The notes under the pieces were generated by a model. That model did no database searches and had not been told where the DNA came from. It saw nothing but the letters and a program-made list of their open reading frames with translations. A stretch of 64,000 nucleotides of DNA from AWTP1-13 sp963814055. Lineage in GTDB: Bacteria; Pseudomonadota; Alphaproteobacteria; Rhizobiales; Hyphomicrobiaceae. Both the position numbers and the translations under genes were made by a program. Position 1 is the first letter of the stretch; each line of letters opens with the position of its first letter. The stretch is from positions 62,001-126,000 of the forward strand of contig CAWFBJ010000001.1 of the NCBI GenBank assembly GCA_963814055.1. The letters are read 5' to 3'. This document shows positions 37,363 to 46,041 of this stretch, one piece after another.

Positions 37363-37976
37363 GCCTTGCAGATTGTCTCCGCCGCTTCGAGGTCGTCGGG
37401 CGTATTCACATTGAAGAACGGGTCGATCAATTGGCCACCAGCCGTCCTGATCGGAAATTCGACGATCGTATGTGTGTTCTGTTCAACGAAATCCGTCACC
37501 CGAAATGAGACGCCATCGGACAGAAAGCTGATCAATTCATCTCGGAGCGCTAGCGGCCAGAGTCGCGAAAGCCGGGTGCATCCTGCCGCTGGAACTGGCC
37601 AGCCGCGATGGTGTCGCCGCCGGCCGCCGAAGCCAGCCGTCTGGTGAGATCGGAGGAAAGAAGGGTGTATCGCCTGCTACACTGATCAGGCGGTCACTGC
37701 CGCCAGTAGCACGACCCATTCCATACCGGCAAGAACGCCGGCCAATGGCCCTACAAAGCCGGCCACCGTATCGGCGATGACCGGCAGCCCGAGCACTTCG
37801 AAACGGGCCGGATCGCCGTTCGCGTTCAACGCGATCGGACCGGCCTGCGGTTTGAGGGTCTCAATGACATGTGCGAGCATCGGCCTTCCGGCGAGCAACC
37901 TCATGGCTTTGTCGCCACCACCCATTCTGGTCGCTTGGCCTCCCGCAAGGATGACCGCCGGAAACCTCTCGTTCAT
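37350..37976 (-). pseudogene. mobA: Molybdenum cofactor guanylyltransferase MobA, three frameshifts
   Basis: MobA transfers GMP to molybdopterin. The N-terminal part (FPAVILAGGQATRMGGGDKAM, the nucleotide-binding loop) is in one frame. The DRLISVAGDTPFFPP segment, then DLTRRLASAAGGDTIAAGQF, then LALRDELISFLSDGVSF with the C-terminus IDPFFNVNTPDDLEAAE are each in different frames. Three single-G losses restore the whole sequence: in the GGG near 37715, near 37650 and near 37554. Repaired length would be about 209 residues, normal for MobA. With this many breaks the reading is either decayed or of low sequence quality. Confidence 0.87.
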
Positions 37977-37994
37977 GGAACCCGCCAGAGGATT

Positions 37995-38925
37995 CTACAT
38001 TCCTTCTGGCGCAATGACGGTACGGGTGGATTCCGCCGCCAGCCTGTGCCGCCCCGGCTTGCGCTCGCGATAAAGCATATAGAGACCGGACACGATGACG
38101 ACGAGCGCGCCAGCAATCATAGCCTGGTCGGGCACGTCACCGAAGATGAGATAGCCGAGCAGGATCGCCCAGAGCAGGGCGGTATAGCGAAATGGCGCGA
38201 TGAAGGAGAGGTCCCCTTCGCGGGTGGACATGATGACAAATTGATACCCGACGAGAAGCAGCGTCGCCGCACCTGCGAGCAGGCCAGTCTCCTTGACTGT
38301 CATTGGTGTCCAGCCGCCCATGGCACGGCCAGCAAGGCGCCGCAGACCGCACCGCGAAGGCAGCCATCGTGGAAACGAGAAGCGAAGGGATGGCCGCCGG
38401 AATTCGTTTCGTGGCGAGGTCGCGGATGGCGCAACACACCACACAGGCGAGGACAAGGAGCGAGTACGCGCTGAAACCTTCGAAACCTGGTCGTACGATG
38501 ATCATGACGCCCAGGAACCCTGCCACAATTGCAAGCCACCGCCGCCAGCCAACATGTTCGTCGAAGAACAGGGCCGCACCCATGGTGACCGCGAGTGGCA
38601 GCGCCTGAAGAACAGCCGAAACATTGGCGAGCGGCAGATGCTGTAGCGCGATAAGGAATGTGACGGTGCCTCCAACCTCACCGAGTATCCGTAGCGCCAT
38701 CAGCGGGTGAAATGCGTTGGAAAGATTTCGCAACGCTCCCCGGTGCCAAGCCAAGACTGCAATCAGGATGGTTGCAAACAGTCCGCGCACCAGCATCACC
38801 TGGCCCATATTCATCGAGCCGGACATCAGCTTGGTGATAGCGTCGTTGGCGGTGAAGCCCGCCATCGAGATCGCCATGAAGAGGGAGCCGCGGAGATTCG
38901 GGGAGAGGTGCAAACGTGTTTCCAA
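37995..38925 (-). pseudogene. EamA/DMT family transporter, two frameshifts
   Basis: The product is a drug/metabolite-type exporter with ten helices in two EamA halves. The first half (LFMAISMAGFTANDAITKLM, VSAVLQALPLAVTMGAALFF) is in frame from ATG 38925. After STMAAFA the frame changes near 38352 (lost G) to VCGALLA and changes again near 38326 (lost G) to MGGWTPMTVKETGLL, continuing to LGYLIFGDVPDQAM. Repair gives about 310 residues, normal for the family. It is embedded in the molybdenum-cofactor block between moaA and mobA. A role in molybdenum metabolism is not implied by the family. Confidence 0.82.
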
Positions 38926-39026
38926 CTTGGGTGACGTCGCGATTTAACACCCGGAGACAGACCAGCAATGGGTAAATGACTGGTCCAGCAGAGGTAGAGT
39001 GTGCATGGTCGCACAATGAGGACGGA

Positions 39027-40037
39027 TCAGCCGCCGGTCACACTCATATGCCGGGACACCGAGGGACGTCTGGTCCGGCGGTCGATGACGAAATCGTGGC
39101 CTTTCGGCTTGCGACCGATCGCTTCATCAATTGCATGGGACAAAAGCTCATTGCCCTCCGAGGCACGAAGGGGCGCACGGAGATCGGCAGCATCTTCCTG
39201 GCCGAGGCACATATAGAGTGTGCCGGTGCATGTCAGGCGAACGCGGTTACAGCTTTCGCAGAAATTGTGGGTCATCGGCGTGATGAAGCCGAGCCTGCCA
39301 CCGGTTTCAGCGACATCCACATAGCGGGCAGGGCCGCCTGTCTTATATGCGATGTCGGTCAGCGTGAACTCGCGTTCCAGTCCGGCCCTGACAATTGAAA
39401 GCGGGAGATACTGATCGGTGCGGTCGAAGTCGATCTCACCCATCGGCATAGTTTCAATAATGGTGAGGTCCATGCCGCGGCCGTGCGCCCAGCGGAGCAT
39501 CTCAGGCAGCTCCTTGTTATTGAAGCCCTTGAGAGCTACGGCGTTCAGTTTGATCTTCAGGCCGGCCCTCTGCGCGGCATCAATGCCCTGCAGAACCTTC
39601 GTCAGGTTACCCCAACGAGTGATCGCATGGAATTTGTCAGCGTCGAGCGTATCGAGCGACACGTTGATGCGCCTCACTCCGCAGTCGGCAAGTTCATCGG
39701 CAAACCGCGCGAGCTGTGACCCATTCGTGGTCAGGGTCAGTTCTTCCAGCGCACCCGTATCGAGATGCCGGGAAAGTTGGCGCACCAGATGCATGATATT
39801 CTTACGTACCAGCGGTTCGCCACCCGTCAGCCTGAGTTTGCGAACACCTTTTTCGACAAAGACAGTGCAAAGGCGGTCAAGCTCTTCGAGCGAGAGGAGG
39901 TCCTTTTTTGGCAGGAAGGTCATATCTTCGGCCATGCAGTAGGTGCAGCGAAAATCACAGCGATCGGTCACCGAAACGCGCAGATAGGTGATTGTGCGCC
40001 CGAATGGATCGATCATGCTGGTCTCACGCATTCCCAT
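39027..40037 (-). CDS. moaA: GTP 3',8-cyclase MoaA
   Basis: This radical-SAM enzyme makes the first molybdopterin intermediate. The 336 residues contain the 4Fe-4S SAM motif CDFRCTYCMAEDM, the second cluster cysteines in the C-terminal region (CESCNRVRLTCTGTLYMC), and LRLTGGEPLVRKNI. The end RRPSVSRHMSVTGG retains the double-glycine tail needed for MoaC coupling. The start may be one of two close ATGs (MGMRETSM). It heads moaA-eamA-mobA-mobB on the minus strand. Confidence 0.95.
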   Translation of the reverse strand: MGMRETSMIDPFGRTITYLRVSVTDRCDFRCTYCMAEDMTFLPKKDLLSLEELDRLCTVFVEKGVRKLRLTGGEPLVRKNIMHLVRQLSRHLDTGALEELTLTTNGSQLARFADELADCGVRRINVSLDTLDADKFHAITRWGNLTKVLQGIDAAQRAGLKIKLNAVALKGFNNKELPEMLRWAHGRGMDLTIIETMPMGEIDFDRTDQYLPLSIVRAGLEREFTLTDIAYKTGGPARYVDVAETGGRLGFITPMTHNFCESCNRVRLTCTGTLYMCLGQEDAADLRAPLRASEGNELLSHAIDEAIGRKPKGHDFVIDRRTRRPSVSRHMSVTGG

Positions 40038-40235
40038 CGGCTGTGCCGCTTCCTTCCTCGGTTAAGAACCATCCTTGCTTTCATGTTGTCTTACTCGCGA
40101 CGCCATTCAAGCCGAGTTGCCTCCTCCTTTGGTAACACTTGGCCGATCCGTGGCGCAATGGCGTGCGCACTTGCGACTTTTCACGGCGTCAAATCCGGCG
40201 TAACCGGAAGTTCCATTATTGATGATTGACGAGCG

Positions 40236-40622
40236 ATGACTGCCCCCAAGGAATTGAGAGTATCCAAAGACCGTCAGCTCCTGACGGTGACCTTTCCTCA
40301 GCACGCGCCGTTTGAGCTGCCGGCAGAGATGCTGCGCGTGTTGTCTCCGTCGGCGGAAGTCCAGGGCCATTCGCCCGAGCAGCGCGTGACAGTGCCCGGA
40401 AAACGGAATGTCGCGATCACCAAGATCGACCCTGTGGGTAACTACGCCGTTCGGATCACGTTTGACGACTTCCACGACACCGGGATTTTCACCTGGGACT
40501 ACCTGCACACTCTTGGGCATGAAAAAGAAGGGCGCTGGCAGGCCTATCTCGACGAACTCGAGGAAAAAGGCCTGAAGTCGCGATCGATAGGCCGCGTTCT
40601 TACGGTAAGGCTTGTAGCCTAA
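40236..40622 (+). CDS. DUF971 domain protein
   Basis: The 128-residue protein carries the gamma-butyrobetaine-hydroxylase-like N-terminal domain (DUF971): LLTVTFPQHAPFELPAEMLRVLSPSAEVQGH and YAVRITFDDFHDTGIFTWDYLHTLG. In other bacteria DUF971 proteins are linked to iron-sulfur or MRP/ApbC proteins, but the role is unknown. It is divergent from moaA (198 bp between the starts), so the two may share regulation. Confidence 0.87.
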   Translation: MTAPKELRVSKDRQLLTVTFPQHAPFELPAEMLRVLSPSAEVQGHSPEQRVTVPGKRNVAITKIDPVGNYAVRITFDDFHDTGIFTWDYLHTLGHEKEGRWQAYLDELEEKGLKSRSIGRVLTVRLVA

Positions 40623-40639
40623 TCCGCTTTCATTGCTTC

Positions 40640-40655
40640 GATGACGCGCGTCATC
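40640..40655. promoter_or_regulatory. 16-bp perfect palindrome between DUF971 and fumarase genes
   Basis: GATGACGCGCGTCATC is a perfect palindrome 17 bp beyond the DUF971 stop, in a 143-bp gap between convergent genes. As a stem it would have no loop, so a protein-binding site or recombination/methylation-related site is as likely as a terminator. No function can be shown. Confidence 0.35.
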
Positions 40656-40765
40656 ACGGACCGTGATCATGACCCGGACGGCGACCGCCCTGCCACGTAT
40701 CGGCCTTGAACAACCCTGCGTGAAAAACTGATGAACAGTCGCCGGGCTACCTCCGGGCGACACGC

Positions 40766-42385
40766 TCAGCCCAGGTTCAGCTCCTTGAAAAAGTCGTTGC
40801 CCTTGTCGTCAATGACGATGAAGGCCGGAAAATCTTCGACTTCGATCTTCCATATCGCTTCCATCCCGAGTTCCGGGTACTCGAGCACGTCCACCTTGCG
40901 AATACAGTCCTGGGCGAGGCGAGCGGCAGGGCCGCCGATTGATCCGAGATAGAAACCGCCATGTTTGGCGCAAGCTTCGCGCACCTGCCGTGACCGATTG
41001 CCCTTGGCAAGCATCACCATCGATCCGCCGAAGGATTGGAACTGGTCGACGAACGAGTCCATTCGGCCAGCAGTCGTTGGGCCGAAGGACCCGGAAGCAT
41101 AGCCAGCGGGCGTTTTCGCAGGCCCGGCGTAATAGACCGGATGGTCCTTGAAATAGGCGGGCATTTGTTCGCCATTCTCAAGCCGTTCGCGGATTTTCGC
41201 GTGCGCGAGATCGCGCGCGACGATGATCGGTCCCGAAAGGGAAAGCCGTGTTTTTACAGGATGTTTGGAGAGTTCGCTCAGAATCAAGCTCATCGGCTGA
41301 TTGAGGTCGATGCGCACCACATGGTCGGTGAGCTTCTCCTCGTCTATGTCCGGCATGTAGCGAGCAGGGTTGGCTTCCAACTCCTCCAGGTAGATCCCGT
41401 CCTTGGTAATTTTGCCAAGCGCCTGCCGGTCGGCTGAGCACGAGACGCCGAGCCCGATTGGCAGGGATGCGCCGTGGCGGGGGAGGCGGATCACTCTGAC
41501 GTCATGGCAGAAATACTTTCCGCCGAACTGTGCGCCAACGCCGAGCGATTGCGTGAGCTTGTGAATTTCCTCTTCCATCCCAAGATCACGGAAGGCATGG
41601 CCCGACATGCTCCCGGATGAAGGCAGTCCGTCCAGGTAGCGGGCGGAGGCGAGCTTCACAGTCTTCAATGTCATCTCGGCCGAGGTGCCGCCGATCACGA
41701 TGGCCAGGTGATAGGGCGGACATGCAGCGGTCCCGAGAGTAAGTATCTTCTCCTTGAGGAATTCGATCAGCCGGTCATGGGTCAGCAGGGCCGGCGTGCC
41801 CTGGTATAGGAAAGTCTTGTTGGCAGAGCCGCCGCCCTTGGCGACGAACAGAAACTTGTAGGCGTCCTCACCTTCCTCGTAGATCTCGATCTGCGCTGGC
41901 AGATTGTTCCTGGTGTTCTTCTCTTCGAACATTGAGACAGGTGCGAGCTGCGAATAACGAAGGTTCTTGCGCTCGTAGGCGTCAAGAACGCCTTGGCCAA
42001 GCGCTTCAGCGTCGCCGCCTTCCGTCCAGACGCGACGTCCCTTCTTTCCCATGATGATCGCCGTCCCGGTATCCTGGCACATCGGCAGGACACCACCCGC
42101 CGCTATATTGGCGTTTTTCAGAAGATCGTAGGCTACGAAGCGGTCATTGTCGGTCGCCTCCGGATCTTCGAGGATATGCGCAAGTTGCTTGAGATGACCG
42201 GGACGAAGCAAATGGTTGATATCCGCAAACGCGGTTTCCGAAAGCAGCCGAAGCCCTTCGGCGTCAACGCTCAGTATCTCCTGACCCTTGAAAAAGTCGG
42301 TCGAAACGAAGTCGGATGTCAGCTTTCTGTAGGGGGTTTCGTCTTTACCAAGCGGAAACAGGTCGGCGAAAGCCGGATCGGCCAT
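40766..42385 (-). CDS. Fumarate hydratase, class I (4Fe-4S)
   Basis: This single-chain class I fumarase interconverts fumarate and malate with an oxygen-sensitive 4Fe-4S cluster. The 539-residue protein fuses the alpha (FumA N-terminal) and beta (C-terminal) parts. The cluster-cysteine segments are in VLPMCQDTGTAIIMGKKG and ACPPYHLAIVIGG, and the C-terminal half has SGPIIVARDLAHAKIRERL and GSIGGPAARLAQDCI. The ATG at 42385 follows GGAGCG and gives MADPAFADLFPLG; an open extension to 42463 has no ribosome site. It converges on DUF971. Confidence 0.94.
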   Translation of the reverse strand: MADPAFADLFPLGKDETPYRKLTSDFVSTDFFKGQEILSVDAEGLRLLSETAFADINHLLRPGHLKQLAHILEDPEATDNDRFVAYDLLKNANIAAGGVLPMCQDTGTAIIMGKKGRRVWTEGGDAEALGQGVLDAYERKNLRYSQLAPVSMFEEKNTRNNLPAQIEIYEEGEDAYKFLFVAKGGGSANKTFLYQGTPALLTHDRLIEFLKEKILTLGTAACPPYHLAIVIGGTSAEMTLKTVKLASARYLDGLPSSGSMSGHAFRDLGMEEEIHKLTQSLGVGAQFGGKYFCHDVRVIRLPRHGASLPIGLGVSCSADRQALGKITKDGIYLEELEANPARYMPDIDEEKLTDHVVRIDLNQPMSLILSELSKHPVKTRLSLSGPIIVARDLAHAKIRERLENGEQMPAYFKDHPVYYAGPAKTPAGYASGSFGPTTAGRMDSFVDQFQSFGGSMVMLAKGNRSRQVREACAKHGGFYLGSIGGPAARLAQDCIRKVDVLEYPELGMEAIWKIEVEDFPAFIVIDDKGNDFFKELNLG

Positions 42386-42654
42386 AATGCGCTCCTGGCA
42401 GCAGCAAAAGTTGCGGTCTTTTAGTATGGTTGCGAGAAATGTCCATTGTGCGTACAGCCGCATTGCGAAGTCGGCGATACTTTGAGCGGAGGCTCATCGC
42501 GCGGGATCCGGAATTTATAAAAGCTTAACCAAATTGCTATGAAACACTATAATCGTGCCTCATATCCGCCTTTGGCGAAGGTAGAATGGGGCGGCGCCGC
42601 TGCAATCGGCAAAGACGGGGAAACCGGTGCTTTCGCTCCGGTGACGGGTGATTG

Positions 42655-44673
42655 ATGAAAATTTCACGCAAGACTGCATCGCTCCCGCTTGCCGTTCTGG
42701 CAGCGACACTAGCATTCGGCTCGCCAAGGGCTGATGCGCAGGGCCTGTTCGATTTGCTTTTTGGCGGCGGCGGCCAGAGGTTTCAGCAGCGAGAGCGGGG
42801 AGCTGGTGTGCGCGTCCCGTACAGGCAACCGCGACAGCGTGCGGTCAGACCGAGAGCCGCCCGTCCATCCAATTACGCACCAAAAGTCACCGGTCCGTCC
42901 TATTATGACTACAAGGCAGACGCACTCGTGCGCACGAACTTTGCGGCTCTTTCTGCGGTGCGCGCAACGGGGTTCGAGCCGGTGTTGACCGGCCGGATGT
43001 TTCGCGAAGCAATTGCCGGCCTGGATGGGTTTGACCTTGCCGCCGAGCCGGGAATAGCGAAGGCGCTGGCTGACTACTATGCCGCAAACCCGGATTTCAT
43101 CTGGGTTTCGGGCCTTTATGCCAACGGTCGAGCACAGGAGGCTGTTCGTGTGCTCGGTGAGGCGGACGGACATGGACTGGACTCTGCCGAATACAATGTT
43201 GCTATCCCGCCTGCATCCTTCTCACTTGATCGCACCGCCGACCGTCTTCGCGATCTGATCCGCTTAGAGATGACGCTTTCGGCGCGTGTCTTGCGTTATG
43301 TGAGCGATGCGCAGAATGGCCGCGTCGATCCGAACCGGCTGTCGGGCTATCACGACTTTCCAGCGAAGGCTTTGGACCTTTCTGGCGTTCTGAAAACGCT
43401 TGCCCATACCCAGCAGGTGCGCACCTACCTGGAATCGCGGCATCCACAGAATCCTGAATACCAGGCGCTGCGCGTCGAGCTCGAGGCTCTGAAGGCGAGC
43501 CAGGAAAACGAAATCATCGTGAATTCCGAACTGCTGCTGAAGCCGGGCGAAACCAGCTCAGAGTTGCCCAACGTCCTCCAACTAATCGCCCGCTCTATCG
43601 ACGAGCAGAACGCTGATGGAGAAGTTCTGGCGCGGCTTGGCCAAAGCCAGCTCTATGCCGACGAACTCGTTCCGGTCGTGAAAGCTGCACAGGAGAGGGC
43701 AGGGCTCAAGCCTGACGGTGTGATCGGTCCCCGTACGGTCGCAGCGATTGCCGGTTCATCGCGGGCCGAGCGGATCGAGAAGGTGATGTTGGCTCTCGAG
43801 CAACTGCGCTGGCTGCCATCCGACCTGGGCGGCACGCGCGTGTTCATCAATCAGCCGGCCTTTACGGCCTCCTATTTCGAGGGCGGCTCGGAAAAACTGA
43901 AAATGCGAATTGTGGTCGGCAAACCGACCAATCAGACAAGCTTTTTCTATGATGAGATCGAACAGGTCGACTACAACCCGTATTGGGGCGTCCCACAGTC
44001 GATCCTCGTCAACGAGATGTTGCCGCGGCTGCGCCGCGATCCCGGCTATCTTGACCGTTCCGGCTATGAGGTGACGGATTCCAAGGGGCGGCGCATACCG
44101 TCATCAGCGATCAACTGGGGCGCATACGGCGCGAAAGTTCCCTACAGCGTCAGGCAGACGCCTAGCGAAGCAAACGCGCTTGGCGAACTGAAAATTCTGT
44201 TCCCCAACAAGCACGCCATTTACATGCACGATACACCGCAGAAGGAGTTGTTCGGGCGTGACATGCGCGCTTTCAGCCATGGATGTGTGCGTCTTCAGCA
44301 GCCCCGGGAGATGGCCGCCGCCGTCCTTGGAAAATCTGTCGACTATGTCGTGGAGCGGCTGAAGCAAGGTCATTCCTCCGAGAAGGTCACTCGCAAGATT
44401 CCGGTTTATGTGGCCTATTTCACTGCCTGGCCGGATAGCAGCGGCAACGTTGAGTATTTCGCCGACGTCTACGAAAGGGACAAGCGACTGAAGGCCGCGC
44501 TAGAAAAGACGGATGCGCTTCGTCTGCCCGCCGGCGACCTCGATCCCAATCCGGTTTCAGGAACTTCCAGTACGCAGCTTGTTCCGGCCGGATACAGGCC
44601 GGCCGTCGGCGTCTCTGGCGACGTCTACATGGAAGCTCCGAGATCGACCGGCCAGGCCAGACTGAAACCGTAG
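42655..44673 (+). CDS. L,D-transpeptidase with peptidoglycan-binding region (YkuD/YcbB type)
   Basis: The 672-residue exported enzyme has a signal peptide (about 1-31), an Arg/Gln-rich low-complexity linker, an inserted alpha-helical scaffold (residues about 80-300), a PG_binding_1-like segment (AQERAGLKPDGVIGPRTVAAIAG) and a YkuD catalytic domain with the nucleophile in DMRAFSHGCVRLQQPREMA. It is predicted to make 3-3 cross-links or attach proteins to peptidoglycan, important in rhizobia with polar growth. The ATG at 42655 directly follows an in-frame TTG. It converges on the type I secretion genes. Confidence 0.92.
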   Translation: MKISRKTASLPLAVLAATLAFGSPRADAQGLFDLLFGGGGQRFQQRERGAGVRVPYRQPRQRAVRPRAARPSNYAPKVTGPSYYDYKADALVRTNFAALSAVRATGFEPVLTGRMFREAIAGLDGFDLAAEPGIAKALADYYAANPDFIWVSGLYANGRAQEAVRVLGEADGHGLDSAEYNVAIPPASFSLDRTADRLRDLIRLEMTLSARVLRYVSDAQNGRVDPNRLSGYHDFPAKALDLSGVLKTLAHTQQVRTYLESRHPQNPEYQALRVELEALKASQENEIIVNSELLLKPGETSSELPNVLQLIARSIDEQNADGEVLARLGQSQLYADELVPVVKAAQERAGLKPDGVIGPRTVAAIAGSSRAERIEKVMLALEQLRWLPSDLGGTRVFINQPAFTASYFEGGSEKLKMRIVVGKPTNQTSFFYDEIEQVDYNPYWGVPQSILVNEMLPRLRRDPGYLDRSGYEVTDSKGRRIPSSAINWGAYGAKVPYSVRQTPSEANALGELKILFPNKHAIYMHDTPQKELFGRDMRAFSHGCVRLQQPREMAAAVLGKSVDYVVERLKQGHSSEKVTRKIPVYVAYFTAWPDSSGNVEYFADVYERDKRLKAALEKTDALRLPAGDLDPNPVSGTSSTQLVPAGYRPAVGVSGDVYMEAPRSTGQARLKP

Positions 44674-44693
44674 ACAAACCTGAAGAAGCGTCG

Positions 44694-46039
44694 CTACTCC
44701 CTGAATGCGCGGCTCATCTGGTCGGAGAGCGGCTTCATGACGTAGGAGAGCACGTTGCGCTCGCCGGTCTGGATATGGACCTCGGCCGGCATGCCGGGCT
44801 GCAGGCGGCGGGTGTCGCGCAGGCAGGTGTCCTGGTCGGTCAGCGTCATGCGGGCGAGGAAGTAGGAGATCTGCCGCTGGCTGTCCTTGATCAGGTCGGC
44901 CGAGACGCGCTGCACGGTTCCTTTGCATTCGGGCGTGGTGGCGAAGTCGAAGGCCGGAAACCGGATCGACACCGGCTGTCCGGGCTTGACGTCGTCGATG
45001 CTGGCCGGCGCCACCATGGCGTCGATGACCAGCCGGTCCTCTTCCGGCACGATCAGCATCAGCGTCTCGCCGGGCGAGATGACGCCGCCGACGGTGTGGA
45101 CGGCGAGCTCCTGCACGATGCCGGACTGCGGGGCGCGGATTTCGGTGCGCGTCAGCTGGTCCTGGGCGACCACCTTGCGCTCGATCAGCTCGACCTCCTT
45201 GCCGTCGAGCTCGCGCAGCTCCTCGTTGACGTCCTTGCGCATGTCCTCGTCGACCTGGATCGCCTGCAGCGCCGTCTCGCTGATCTTGCCCTCGGTCTCG
45301 GCGATCGCCGCGGACAGCCGGCCGGTTTCGCCCCGAAGCCGCGACAGTTCGAGCTGCAGCTCGCTGACCCGCTCCAGCGACACCAGCTTCTTCTGGTAGA
45401 GCTTCTGCAGGCTGGTGAAGTCCCTGTCGACCAAGCGCGCGGAGTCCTCGGTGGCCTTGCGCTGCGCGGTGAGGCCTTCGATCTGCCGCTTGAGCTGGCC
45501 GGAGCGGGCCTCGAGCTGCGACTTCTGGCCGGCCAGCGCCTTGGTGCGGCTTTCAAACAGCGCCTTCTCGCCGGTCAGCACGGTCTCCACATCCGGGTCC
45601 GCCGCCCGCCGCACAAGCTCGTCCGGAAACTTGATCCCGGTCAGCCCGAGCCGCTCGGCCTGCAGCCGCGCCTGCCGCGCGACGGTGCGGTCATACTGCT
45701 GGGCCAGAATCTGCAGATTGGCGCGGGTGGTGGTCTCGTCGAGGCGGATGACGACGTCGCCGGCCGCCACCCGGTCGCCCTCGCGGACCAGGATCTCGCC
45801 GACGATGCCGCCGGTCTGGTGCTGCACCTTCTTGGAGTTGCTCTCGACCACCACATTGCCGGCCGCAATCACCGCCCCGGCGAGCGAGGTCGCCGCCGCC
45901 CACGCCCCCACACCGCCAACCAAAAGCACCGATACCGCCAGCCCGAACAGGATGTTGGCCCGGATGCCTTCACCGGATTTCTCGGCGCGTGGACGGACCG
46001 CGATCCGGGCAGCTTGAAGGGCGTGATCACGTCAGACAC
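44694..46039 (-). CDS. HlyD-family type I secretion periplasmic adaptor (one frameshift)
   Basis: This membrane-fusion protein links the inner-membrane ABC component to TolC. The C-terminal 411 residues are in one frame, with the VLLVGGVGAWAAATSLAG membrane helix, biotinyl/lipoyl-like halves (GGIVGEILVREGDRVAAGDVVIRLDE) and a long coiled-coil rich in Glu/Arg. The N-terminus (VSDVITPFK from a GTG at 46039, preceded by GGAAAG) is in another frame and is joined by restoring one lost G near 46014, giving AARIAVRPRAEKSGEGIRANILFGLAV. It starts 2 bp after the ABC gene. No secreted substrate gene is visible next to it. Confidence 0.88.
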
Positions 46040-46041
46040 GG

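Noticed and set aside
42386..42463. 26-residue N-terminal extension of the fumarase
   Set aside because: It has no ribosome site and is rich in Cys and rare residues unlike the family; 42385 fits.
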